The notes under the pieces were generated by a model. That model made no database searches, was not told the origin of the DNA, and saw only the letters and a program-made list of their open reading frames with translations. The position numbers were made by a program, and so were the translations under genes. Below, one piece after another: positions 1 through 5,366 of a stretch of 6,957 bases of DNA (its first letter is position 1; each line of letters begins with the position of its first letter). The stretch is from an uncultured Saprospiraceae bacterium. GTDB lineage: Bacteria; Bacteroidota; Bacteroidia; Chitinophagales; Saprospiraceae. The stretch is taken from positions 1-6,957 of the forward strand of contig CAKUWM010000149.1 in NCBI GenBank assembly GCA_934699305.1, given 5' to 3'.

Positions 1-72
1 CTGTAGAAATTTTTTGGTGGATAGATCTACTCCAACTTTAACATCCTCTCCTGCATATTTTATTAATTGCAT
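1..72 (-). CDS. Possible start of a small ORF leaving the window
   Basis: An ATG at 72-70 opens a frame of 24 codons (beginning MQLIKYAGEDVK) that is still open at the left edge. It lies in the same frame as the RHS fragment to its right but after that fragment's stop codon. By position it could be the next immunity-like gene in the array, or a seam fragment. The product cannot be identified from 24 residues, and no ribosome binding site is evident. Confidence 0.25.
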   Translation of the reverse strand, partial: MQLIKYAGEDVKVGVDLSTKKFLQ

Positions 73-81
73 AATAACAAA

Positions 82-213
82 TCAATCCCATACATTTCTC
101 TCCACCACATATCCATACAACGTGGGGTTATTCCCCGCTAACCCAATCGGATCCTGGCTTATATAATTTCCCTGCTCCGCATCGTAATACCTGAACCAGT
201 TATAATAAAGAGC
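82..213 (-). pseudogene. RHS core C-terminal fragment (copy J), no toxin
   Basis: The minus strand encodes ALYYNWFRYYDAEQ, then GNYISQDPIGLAGNNPTLYGYV, the conserved end of an RHS-repeat core just before the variable toxin. After YGYV the usual G-D-x-N...DPxGL boundary is missing: the frame reads VERNVWD and stops (TGA at 84-82). Upstream of ALYY the frame continues into non-RHS codons (IIAIWLDKT), so RHS similarity is lost on both sides and both ends look like recombination seams. No start codon fits a real protein. At the DNA level it is nearly identical to the RHS end of cassette G (1776-1886), with 5 differences in 111 bp by eye. It is best read as a stranded duplicate of the RHS end that has lost its toxin. 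Confidence 0.75.
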
Positions 214-215
214 TG
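105..215 (-). repeat. RHS-end direct repeat, copy J
   Basis: A 111-bp repeat matching 1776-1886 at about 106 of 111 positions, in the same orientation. It encodes the RHS core end and is the best-conserved pair of such repeats in the window. Confidence 0.8.
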
Positions 216-288
216 TTTTATCCAGCCAAATTGCAATTATTTTGTTTTAATAGCATTAAATAACATAAGAAGAATTATTTGAAAGGAT

Positions 289-510
289 TTATTTCTTAGT
301 CTTAAATATTTTTATTTTTTTATTTGCTTCTATTGTTATTCTTCCCACTACAGCGTCAATACTTATATTACCGCACTTGCATTCGTCATATATATCTGGC
401 ATACTATTAATAAATAAATTACAAATCGTGCATTCATAATAAATGTTCTTACCAGCAGGATATCCTTTTTCAATTTCAAATTGTAAATAAATTTTATTCA
501 TTACTTGCAT
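289..510 (-). CDS. Small zinc-ribbon-like protein, probable orphan immunity
   Basis: A 73-residue acidic-to-basic protein with a likely metal site: Cys27 and Cys30 (ECTIC) and Cys44 and Cys46 (ECKCGN), followed by the strand-rich SIDAVVGRITI and a basic tail KKIKIFKTKK. No family name is recognised with certainty. In this array it occupies the position of an immunity gene but has no adjacent toxin. ATG at 510 is used here; ATG at 501 (MNKIYLQ) is an equally plausible start. Neither has a clear ribosome binding site. The frame stays open upstream and reads plausible protein (EELIKSGHLEIVSQKN), ending at a TGA near the 3' end of the next gene, so the gene may have lost its original 5' end at a recombination seam around 550-565. 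Confidence 0.6.
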   Translation of the reverse strand: MQVMNKIYLQFEIEKGYPAGKNIYYECTICNLFINSMPDIYDECKCGNISIDAVVGRITIEANKKIKIFKTKK

Positions 511-564
511 ATTTTTTTGACTGACGATTTCTAAGTGACCTGATTTTATTAATTCTTCAACATT

Positions 565-873
565 TCACAATGGTGTCCTTAATAAAGCTTCTCTTAGTCT
601 ATTAATTAAGTCTTTAGATGTTATACATTGTATCGGACTTAAATTTCCTAAAATCGGAATTTGTCTATCAATCCATTGCAAGCTATCATTATTAAAAAAA
701 TAATAAATAACATAAGCGAGATCAGTTTTACCTTGCAATCGCTCACTTAAATTTTCCAGAATACTTTTATCTGTTTTAAAGTCCGGAGCATTTATTGCAT
801 CCTTTGCAATTTCAACAAAATCGCACCAGGCTTCATCTCCAGGATAATATTGTTCTAAACTGATTTGTTGCAT
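565..873 (-). CDS. MbcA/ParS/Xre-type toxin-binding domain protein, orphan immunity (H)
   Basis: A 102-residue protein from ATG 873; TTG at 885 would add four residues. The C-terminal half resembles the toxin-binding domain of MbcA/ParS/Xre antitoxins (DUF2384): QWIDRQIPILGNLSPIQC, then a Ser-x-(x)n-RLREALLR helix. No helix-turn-helix domain is present, so it is not a classic DNA-binding antitoxin. It is distantly similar to the 2560-2871 product, sharing G-x-x-x-LA-x-V, W-x(5)-P, the C-x-(x)S spacing and RL-x(3)-L-x-R. No toxin frame survives in the 90-bp gap upstream, so it stands as an orphan immunity gene. In the known family the partner is a RES-domain NAD+-degrading toxin; that the lost partner here was similar is inference. 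The domain call is a reading by eye. Confidence 0.6.
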   Translation of the reverse strand: MQQISLEQYYPGDEAWCDFVEIAKDAINAPDFKTDKSILENLSERLQGKTDLAYVIYYFFNNDSLQWIDRQIPILGNLSPIQCITSKDLINRLREALLRTPL

Positions 874-976
874 TATAATTTTCAAATAGAGGTCTGATTA
901 GTATATTTCCGTTCCATTAAGCGATAGTCATGCTTTGTTGTAATGAATTAAGGCAAAAGCATAGAGGCCTCGCTAC

Positions 977-1369
977 TCAACCCCAAATTCTCTTTTGATA
1001 TTTCGTCTTCAATTTTTTGTACTTAGCTGTCGTATTTTCAATTTTAGGTGGTTCACAAAGTAACTGTAAATCATCCCAGTTCTCTTTTATGAGATTGTCT
1101 AGTCCAAACTCATTAATCGGCTTTTTTTCATTAAATAACATGGAAATGACTATGGGAGCATCGAATGTTATTCCTGAAATGTGCTTGGGTATGATTTGCA
1201 CCTGATACCGATCATAATCCTGGTAAAAAACGATATCGAAATGTGAAGGATTAAGCTTTAGTAACACAACGGAATGACCTGAGTTTTCATAATCTTTTAC
1301 TATTTTTTCCTGAACTAGTGTATTCAAAAATGAATACCTCTTATCAATATTTTTCAAAAAATTAGTCAT
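977..1369 (-). CDS. Putative immunity protein of cassette G
   Basis: A 130-residue protein starting MTNFLKNIDKRY and ending in a lysine-rich tail (YKKLKTKYQKRIWG). I do not recognise the family. It has no signal peptide or membrane segment, as expected for a cytoplasmic immunity protein. Its ATG overlaps the stop codon of the toxin gene by ATGA (1366-1369). That indicates translational coupling and is the main reason for calling it the cognate immunity gene. It is fully open, with no obvious frame damage. Downstream there is a 90-bp gap with no gene before the next orphan immunity gene. Confidence 0.7.
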   Translation of the reverse strand: MTNFLKNIDKRYSFLNTLVQEKIVKDYENSGHSVVLLKLNPSHFDIVFYQDYDRYQVQIIPKHISGITFDAPIVISMLFNEKKPINEFGLDNLIKENWDDLQLLCEPPKIENTTAKYKKLKTKYQKRIWG

Positions 1370-1917
1370 ATTAGCTGCAGGTTTTTTTTAAGTGACCATT
1401 GATTTACCCATTTATAGCCTTTTTTGGTTGTCAGGTATCTGATTTCATCTTCTAAATATGAGCCACTACGAATATTTTGCTTTGTAACATTTAAGATGAT
1501 TCTATCTCCCCTATCTGCAACTAAATCTAAGAATTTTTCGTTTAAAATCCAGGGATTCCCTTGTTTTTCAACAGAACCCCACATATCACCGATACTAAAA
1601 TAGCTAGCTTTCTTTCTTAAGGCTTTATCAATGTAAGATTCAAATTTCGGATTAGTGACATCAGTCATATGACCCAAGACCGTCAAACCTGAATTATTAA
1701 CATTTTTCAATGCTACTTTCCAAGCTTCGTCGAAAATATCCAAACCTGAGGGATCAGATTCTTTATTCGCATCCCCCACATATCCATACAACGTGGGATT
1801 ATTCCCCGCTAACCCAATCGGATCCTGGCTTATATAATTTTCCTGCTCTGCATCGTAATACCTAAACCTGTTATAATAAAGAGCTGCCTCCTCATCCTCA
1901 TACTGCCTCCCGCCCAT
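1366..1917 (-). CDS. RHS C-terminal toxin fragment, cassette G
   Basis: Residues 13-59 are the end of an RHS core (LYYNRFRYYDAEQ, SQDPIGLAGNNPTLYGYV, boundary SDPSGL at 54-59). Residues 60-183 are the variable toxin. The toxin shows VLGHMTDVTNPKF, then ASYFSIGDMW (about 104-113), W-x-LN-x-x-FLD (123-131), GD-x-IIL (137-142), GSYLEDEIRYL (152-162) and GYKWVNQWSL (167-176). This pattern (short helices, then W..N..FLD, GD.I.L, GS.(x)nEI.YL, GY) resembles a C-terminal toxin type I associate with RHS proteins, but I cannot name it or assign an activity. The ATG at 1917 is simply the first ATG: the frame stays open to about 1995 and encodes more RHS-like sequence (GEKNFTPFRQ), so the piece was displaced from a longer RHS gene. 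The toxin may not be expressed on its own. The immunity gene follows with an ATGA overlap. Confidence 0.75.
   Translation of the reverse strand: MGGRQYEDEEAALYYNRFRYYDAEQENYISQDPIGLAGNNPTLYGYVGDANKESDPSGLDIFDEAWKVALKNVNNSGLTVLGHMTDVTNPKFESYIDKALRKKASYFSIGDMWGSVEKQGNPWILNEKFLDLVADRGDRIILNVTKQNIRSGSYLEDEIRYLTTKKGYKWVNQWSLKKNLQLI
1776..1886 (-). repeat. RHS-end direct repeat, copy G
   Basis: The partner of the 105-215 repeat (about 5 mismatches in 111 bp, no gaps). It is also clearly related, at lower identity, to 3768-3877 and to partial copies at 5218-5267 and 6259-6349. All copies point the same way, the arrangement expected if cassettes are added or lost by recombination across the RHS end. 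Confidence 0.8.
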
Positions 1918-1986
1918 GCGTGACTGCCGGAAAGGTGTAAAATTCTTTTCACCGGGCTTGCCAATTATCGCTAATTGTGGACCGTC

Positions 1987-2054
1987 ACTTTTTATTTAAT
2001 CCAGACCTGGTAAGTCTGAAGCACATGCCCGTTAGTGCATTATTGCACTTCCAA
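1987..2054. other. Intercassette seam with two small hairpins
   Basis: Between immunity F and the RHS end of cassette G there is no gene. Two short stem-loops are visible: CAGAC/GTCTG (2002-2006 with 2014-2018) and GTGCA/TGCAC (2035-2039 with 2044-2048). Neither is followed by a T-tract on either strand, so they are not convincing terminators. Confidence 0.35.
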
Positions 2055-2438
2055 TCATTTAGTTGGGGAAAATTTAGAAAAAGAATAATCTTTCAAATTA
2101 AAAATACATTTTGTTTCATACGGAGTATTTTCACCTGTTATCAAAACAACAGTTTGCTCTTCGTGGCCTTCCACATACCACATTGAATAAATACCCTGAA
2201 TACTCTTCGTTAACGCCGGAACACAGGGATTAACCTTAAGTGTTCCATCAAGATTATAAAGGTACATGTTGTTTGAACCCACTTCCCTGTAATCTGCAAT
2301 AATTATAACTGAATTGATAAGTTTTGAGAAAATTATCTGGAATATAGGAAGATTAAATTCTTTTACTACCAGTATATCACTATGTTCCCAGGTAATACTT
2401 TTTTCATTTGTTATTTTAACATTTTCTAAACTAAACAT
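2055..2438 (-). CDS. Immunity protein of cassette F, paralogue of 5367-5750
   Basis: A 127-residue cytoplasmic protein of the same length as the 5367-5750 product and clearly homologous to it. Shared blocks include SKLIN, REVG-x-NN, Y-x-x-DGTLK-x-NP, YS-x-WY-x-EG, QTVVL, FNL and a C-terminal FSK-x-S-x-TK. Pfam-style family membership is not known to me. It starts 5 bp after the stop of a toxin remnant (2444) that shares its last residues with the cassette B toxin, so toxin and immunity correspond in both cassettes. The frame is intact while its toxin has been cut down to about 33 codons, which suggests the immunity function has been kept. A role in binding a TNT-like toxin is inferred from the paired cassette. 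Confidence 0.75.
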   Translation of the reverse strand: MFSLENVKITNEKSITWEHSDILVVKEFNLPIFQIIFSKLINSVIIIADYREVGSNNMYLYNLDGTLKVNPCVPALTKSIQGIYSMWYVEGHEEQTVVLITGENTPYETKCIFNLKDYSFSKFSPTK

Positions 2439-2443
2439 AAAAA

Positions 2444-2545
2444 TTAATTTATCGGATAAGATTTGGTAGGCATTAAATATTTCATCCTTTCCGCCGGATT
2501 CACCATCATCTCAATTTCGGAACTAGCTCCCAACAAATATTTCCT
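2444..2545 (-). pseudogene. Toxin C-terminal remnant, cassette F
   Basis: A short open frame ends 5 bp before immunity gene F and reads KYLLGASSEIEMMV followed by ERMKYLMPTKSYPIN and TAA (2446-2444). The cassette B toxin ends KYLEGGGTQFQMLV, then EDRMSYLKPINSYPIN, so this is the C-terminal end of a homologous toxin. The catalytic-type GGGTQ segment has become LGASSE, losing the glycines and glutamine. The frame continues upstream across the 3' end of gene E without similarity, which places the recombination seam near 2545-2560. It cannot encode an active toxin. Confidence 0.7.
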
Positions 2546-2559
2546 GTAATTACGCCTAC

Positions 2560-2871
2560 CTAGCGCATCCTCATAAGAACAGTATACAATCTTCGTCTAC
2601 CTTGTTCAGACTTTAAACATTCAGCTCCGGTTATTCCCTCCATTGCTGGGACGATAGATTCCATCCATTTTTTGTATTCTTTTCCAAACCAGTGATTTAA
2701 TACCATTGCCAGCTGTTCATCACCATCAACATAAGCGATAATCTCATCCTTAATTGGGCTTTGATAAAGCTCATCCTTTCCTAAAATTGAGTAGTGGAAC
2801 CAATGTTCTTCATTAAAGTCCTTTTCGGGGCCGTCCCCTAAAGGGGTAAGTTTTTTGTCTGTATTTTTCAT
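2560..2871 (-). CDS. MbcA/ParS/Xre-type toxin-binding domain protein, orphan immunity (E)
   Basis: A 103-residue protein with an ATG start. Residues 68-103 resemble the DUF2384 toxin-binding domain of MbcA/ParS/Xre antitoxins: KKWMESIVPAMEGITGAECL, then SEQGRRRLYTVLMRM, matching the family pattern W..P...LGG.(T/S)P...L.(T/S).(x)G...V...L.R. There is no N-terminal helix-turn-helix; residues 1-40 are polar and of unknown role. It is distantly related to the 565-873 protein. No toxin is present in the 200 bp upstream, so it is an orphan. Its stop (TAG 2562-2560) lies at the seam with the cassette F toxin remnant, so its last residues may have been altered by the join. RES-domain NAD+-degrading toxins are the known partners of this fold; applying that here is inference. 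Confidence 0.65.
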   Translation of the reverse strand: MKNTDKKLTPLGDGPEKDFNEEHWFHYSILGKDELYQSPIKDEIIAYVDGDEQLAMVLNHWFGKEYKKWMESIVPAMEGITGAECLKSEQGRRRLYTVLMRMR

Positions 2872-3072
2872 TCAAAGAAAAATTAAAACTAAAATTCTCT
2901 AAAATTACAGTGTATTTTGCATCTAATCATTCAATCTAAATACTTTTATTTAATGACTAATTTTTATAAATACTCCTCTTTAGCAAGAGACTTTTGCCAT
3001 CGGAACCAATAGTGCTTCTTTTATTTATCGTCCTGTCTGAGAAGTAAGGTTTTAGCTCGAGAAACTATTTAT
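2872..3072. other. Noncoding seam between cassettes D and E
   Basis: About 200 bp with no gene. One minus-strand frame is open for about 34 codons (about 3060-2955, containing RTINKRSTIGSDGKSLL) but has no start codon and no similarity I recognise. It may be the remains of the toxin once paired with gene E. Any promoter for gene E would have to lie here, but no confident Bacteroidota-type TAnnTTTG element was found at proper spacing. Confidence 0.35.
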
Positions 3073-3333
3073 TTATAAGTATGTGTAAAGTTTTTTTCTC
3101 AAAAAGTCCAGTTCATTATTTTCATTTATCAAAATCTGATCATTCCGATATACAATTAAATCATTAAAGGATCCCATCCCCGCATATACCGTTTTGATTT
3201 CATTTTTGATTGATTCAATATTGTTATCTTCAATATTAGATAAAAAATATTGAAATGTATGAACCCATTCTTTGTCATCAGAATTTTCTAAAATCCCTAG
3301 AATATCTATAATAATATTTTTAATATCGCTCAT
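3073..3333 (-). CDS. Immunity protein of cassette D (GMGSFNDL family)
   Basis: An 86-residue protein with ATG at 3333, 5 bp after the toxin stop at 3339. The signature is GMGSFNDL at residues 52-59, preceded by a helical N-terminal half and followed by a short C-terminal helix (LDFLRKKLYTYL). The same motif (GMGSFSDL) occurs at the same relative place in immunity protein C (4489-4779), so the two are homologous. The motif recalls the DUF6966 family; this is recollection, not a search. No signal peptide or membrane segment is seen. The frame is intact although the neighbouring toxin carries two frameshifts. Confidence 0.75.
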   Translation of the reverse strand: MSDIKNIIIDILGILENSDDKEWVHTFQYFLSNIEDNNIESIKNEIKTVYAGMGSFNDLIVYRNDQILINENNELDFLRKKLYTYL

Positions 3334-3338
3334 GTTAT

Positions 3339-3765
3339 TTATTTTAAAGGAAAACTTTCAACCACATTAACTCCATCAATGGTCCATGGTTTTAATACAA
3401 CTATTTGTTGAGTTCCTCCCAAATATATACCACCTTGTGGCGCAACTTCGCCAATATAAATATTAGTTCCTTTTGGAATTTTGACTTTAAACCCTTGATT
3501 AATAACAGATCTTGCTCCTCCCGGCCATTTTGGTAAAATCGCTTTGTCTATTCTTGTTTGTAAAACGCTCATAGGTGCTTGTTCTGAAAAAACTGTCCTA
3601 AAGGCTTACCCTTTTCTCCAGCTCGATATAAGTATACATCTTTCTTAAGAGTCGCTTTGATATATTTTCCTCCTATGAATGTAGATGCTATACCGTCATC
3701 TAAATCAGGAATCTTTGATTTCGGCTTGCAATCTAGTCCCAATATATCTATCTCTATATTACTAT
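3339..3765 (-). pseudogene. TNT/ART-like RHS toxin domain, cassette D, frameshifted
   Basis: Across two frame changes the minus strand encodes a complete toxin. Frame one gives DSNIEIDILGLDCKPK (boundary LGL), then LKKDVYLYRAGEKGKPLGQFF. After a shift at the A6 run 3587-3592 (T6 on the coding strand) it continues SEQAPMSVLQTRIDKAILP, then GTNIYIGEVAPQGG and YLGGTQQIVVLKPW, to a TAA at 3341-3339. Features of the TNT/ADP-ribosyltransferase-like class are the LYR arginine, G-x-FF, YIGEVAPQ and GGTQQ with a candidate catalytic Gln. The final 77 codons (3339-3572, from an ATG) form an open frame that could be mistaken for a whole gene. The first shift, at 3766-3769, separates the toxin from its RHS end. 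The likely activity is NAD+ destruction or ADP-ribosylation, by family inference. As sequenced the toxin is inactive, unless the homopolymer shifts are sequencing errors. Confidence 0.75.
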
Positions 3766-4041
3766 CCCCACATACCCATACAACGTGGGGTTATTCCTCG
3801 CTAACCCTATAGGGTCCTGGCTTATATAATTTCCCTGCTCGCTGTCGTAATATCTAAGCCTGTTATAATAAAGAGCTACCTCTTCATCTTCATCTTCATA
3901 CTGCCCCAACTGCCGGAAAGGTATAAAATTCTTTTCACCTTTGTGCTTCCTTACCTTGCCATAAATATCGTATGCCGCTTCCCATATTTTTTCCCCTTTT
4001 GCATTATAAGCTTCCACAGGTTTGCCTATGTAGTCGCTGAT
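3754..4041 (-). pseudogene. RHS core C-terminal fragment, cassette D, frameshifted at its end
   Basis: The longest RHS end in the window. It reads SDYIGKPVEAYNAKGEKIW, EAAYDIYGKVRKHKGEKNF, IPFRQLGQYEDEDEE, LYYNRLRYYDSEQGNYISQ and DPIGLARNNPTLYGYVG, the usual RHS order (hLG-x-P-x-A-Y...W.A.YD.YG, PFR..GQYED, LYYNR.RYYD). A GTG at 4017 could serve as a start but is internal to the RHS similarity, so the frame is a fragment, not a gene with its own start. After YGYVG the frame fails (IVI, TAG at 3756-3754) because one G is missing from the run at 3766-3769. Cassettes B and G have five Gs there and read VGDSN and VGDAN. Upstream, the similarity stops within 15 bp of the end of gene C', marking a sharp insertion or recombination seam. 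Confidence 0.75.
3768..3877 (-). repeat. RHS-end direct repeat, copy D
   Basis: A diverged copy of the 105-215 and 1776-1886 repeats, in the same orientation, carrying the one-base deletion in the G-run that shifts the frame. Confidence 0.7.
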
Positions 4042-4055
4042 AAAATCTTTTTGTT

Positions 4056-4385
4056 TTACTCTAACCTTGCATTTGGATTATATATTTGTTTATAATATTT
4101 TTCAATTAAGTTCGCGATTCTTTCTTTTTCTCCTTTGTTCATTTTCTCTTTATTAGAGTTCCAAATTTTAATAGAACTTTTATAGATAATGCCTTGTACA
4201 GCGTCTATAGAACATACCAAGCCTCTGTTATTTTCGCTAAAAAATAAGTCTGTTCCCCTACCCAATACCTTAATACCATATTTATTTCCGGAATTATCAA
4301 AAACAAAATTCACATCTCCAGATTGCATCAGTTCATTTATATAGTTCATCGTCAAATTTTTTATTACATCTAACTTTTGTTCCAT
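4056..4385 (-). CDS. Orphan immunity-like protein (C')
   Basis: A 109-residue cytoplasmic protein: a helical start (MEQKLDVIKNLTMNYINELM), a central strand-rich part (KYGIKVLGRGTDLFF) and a basic helical end (KMNKGEKERIANLIEKYY). I do not recognise the family. It has no adjacent toxin; upstream is the terminator of cassette C and about 70 bp without RHS or toxin sequence. Its stop (TAA 4058-4056) is immediately followed by the RHS end of cassette D, exactly where a cassette's immunity gene would end. The position, size and intact frame support an immunity role. It sits downstream of a terminator, so it would need its own promoter; none is clear. Confidence 0.6.
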   Translation of the reverse strand: MEQKLDVIKNLTMNYINELMQSGDVNFVFDNSGNKYGIKVLGRGTDLFFSENNRGLVCSIDAVQGIIYKSSIKIWNSNKEKMNKGEKERIANLIEKYYKQIYNPNARLE

Positions 4386-4454
4386 CTTTTTTAAGAACCG
4401 CTATTATATTTTATCGTTTTTTGCGGACTTTTTTCATTTTGCTCATTTGAAGAT

Positions 4455-4482
4455 TAAAAAAACCGCTTAGATTGAAGCGGTT
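4455..4482 (-). terminator. Rho-independent terminator after cassette C
   Basis: On the minus strand an 8-bp perfect stem AACCGCTT/AAGCGGTT (4482-4475 with 4468-4461) encloses a 6-nt loop and runs directly into a T-tract (complement of the A-run 4456-4462). It begins 6 bp after the stop codon of the immunity gene 4489-4779. On the plus strand the stem is followed only by a mixed CTTGTTTCATTTT, so the minus-strand direction is favoured. It is the only convincing intrinsic terminator in the window. Confidence 0.85.
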
Positions 4483-4488
4483 CTTGTT

Positions 4489-4779
4489 TCATTTTAATAA
4501 ATTATTAAAGTATTCCTTTATTATTTCACCTAACTTGATGGATAACTCCCATTGGATAGAACTATATTCTTTTTTCATTGGCAAATCAGAAAATGAACCC
4601 ATTCCTGAAATTGATTTATCTATTTCTTCTAATAAAAGGCTAAACTCAGGAGTTTTCTCATCCGTTTTTTTTATTAATTCAAGCTTGATATTGTACCAGT
4701 TTGCTTGTTTAATCCAATTTGTTTGATTAAGTAAATCGATTATTTCAGTTAGTATTTTAATTATATTATTTTTCATCAT
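4489..4779 (-). CDS. Immunity protein of cassette C (GMGSFSDL family)
   Basis: A 96-residue protein whose ATG overlaps the toxin stop by ATGA (4776-4779); a second ATG follows immediately. It has a helical N-terminal half with several Trp and Asn (NQTNWIKQANWYNIKLELIK), GMGSFSDL at residues 59-66 and a C-terminal helix (KLGEIIKEYFNNLLK). It is homologous to immunity protein D (3073-3333), which has the same motif and layout, and resembles DUF6966 by recollection only. Coupling to the toxin and the terminator 6 bp downstream make toxin C plus this gene a closed unit. It is expected to bind and block the TNT/ART-like toxin in the cytoplasm. Confidence 0.8.
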   Translation of the reverse strand: MMKNNIIKILTEIIDLLNQTNWIKQANWYNIKLELIKKTDEKTPEFSLLLEEIDKSISGMGSFSDLPMKKEYSSIQWELSIKLGEIIKEYFNNLLK

Positions 4780-5267
4780 TGCAATATATGTTCATTCTTA
4801 TAAATTAAAACATCGGAGGGGTTAACATCTTTAGGAAATAAAATTTGAGAACCTGTACCCCCTTTAACTTTCCCATAGTAGACATATATGTCATCTGTAG
4901 CCTCATAAATTCTATGTATTTTGTTGGGATTACCCCATTTTTCAATTTGATACATTGAGTCTGTTCCCTTTGCAGTTACCGTCTTTTTCGTCCCGAACCA
5001 CTTACCGGCATTATTAGGTGTTTCCTCAGGTATCCATGGTGACCTATATAATTTTGTTCCTTTTTTTATTTTCTTTATTCTCAGGGTTTCAAATTCTCTT
5101 GCAAATGTTTCTGGAAGTTCTGGCAACTTCTTTTTATTCTTGCCACACTCCAAACCAAACGGGTCAATCTGTGTATTGCTGTCAAAAACATAACTGTACA
5201 TCGTAGGGTTTCCGCCCGCCAACCCAATCGGGTTCTGGCTTATATAATTTCCCTGCCCGCTGTCGTA
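4776..5267 (-). CDS. RHS C-terminal toxin, cassette C, TNT/ART-like
   Basis: The open frame begins after a TAG (5270-5268). First comes the RHS end YDSGQGNYISQNPIGLAGGN, PTMYSYVFDSNTQIDPFGL (boundary DPFGL), then a toxin of about 124 residues. Toxin landmarks, counted from TTG 5222, are KKGTKLYR (53-60, candidate NAD+-binding Arg), GKWFGTKK (73-80), Q-I-x-KW (92-96) and YVYYGKVKGGTGSQILFP (113-130), with a candidate catalytic Gln in GGTGSQ. This order matches cassette D's toxin and the TNT/ADP-ribosyltransferase-like class. The SQNP and MYSYVFD variants set its RHS end apart from the others, so it came from a different RHS parent or an older event. There is no good start codon: TTG 5222 and ATG 5201 both lie inside RHS sequence. 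It may thus be silent until recombined. The toxin frame itself is undamaged. Confidence 0.75.
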   Translation of the reverse strand, partial: YDSGQGNYISQNPIGLAGGNPTMYSYVFDSNTQIDPFGLECGKNKKKLPELPETFAREFETLRIKKIKKGTKLYRSPWIPEETPNNAGKWFGTKKTVTAKGTDSMYQIEKWGNPNKIHRIYEATDDIYVYYGKVKGGTGSQILFPKDVNPSDVLIYKNEHILQ

Positions 5268-5366
5268 CTATACACTATATGTACGTTCTTTTGTTTCTTG
5301 CCAACTTTTCAATTTACTGTCTACTATAGAGCATTGACAACTTAATCATCAACTTTCTAAGCCATC

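Noticed and set aside
1017..1205. Plus-strand ORF of 62 codons
   Set aside because: It lies wholly inside the immunity gene 977-1369 on the opposite strand and has no recognisable features; a shadow frame.
1977..2186. Plus-strand ORF of 69 codons
   Set aside because: It overlaps the conserved end of immunity F on the other strand, and its paralogue at 5367-5750 has no matching plus-strand frame in evidence.
4401..4440. TATAAT-like hexamer and a short basic ORF (MSKMKKVRKKR) before gene C'
   Set aside because: No -35 at proper spacing, the hexamer is not the Bacteroidota consensus, and the ORF is too short and compositionally biased to support.
4472..4726. Plus-strand ORF of 84 codons
   Set aside because: It is antisense to immunity C, which has a conserved motif and ATGA coupling; it would also start inside the terminator stem.
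5018..5206. Plus-strand hydrophobic ORF (62 codons)
   Set aside because: The Phe/Leu-rich run comes from Lys/Glu-rich minus-strand toxin codons; a shadow, not a membrane protein.
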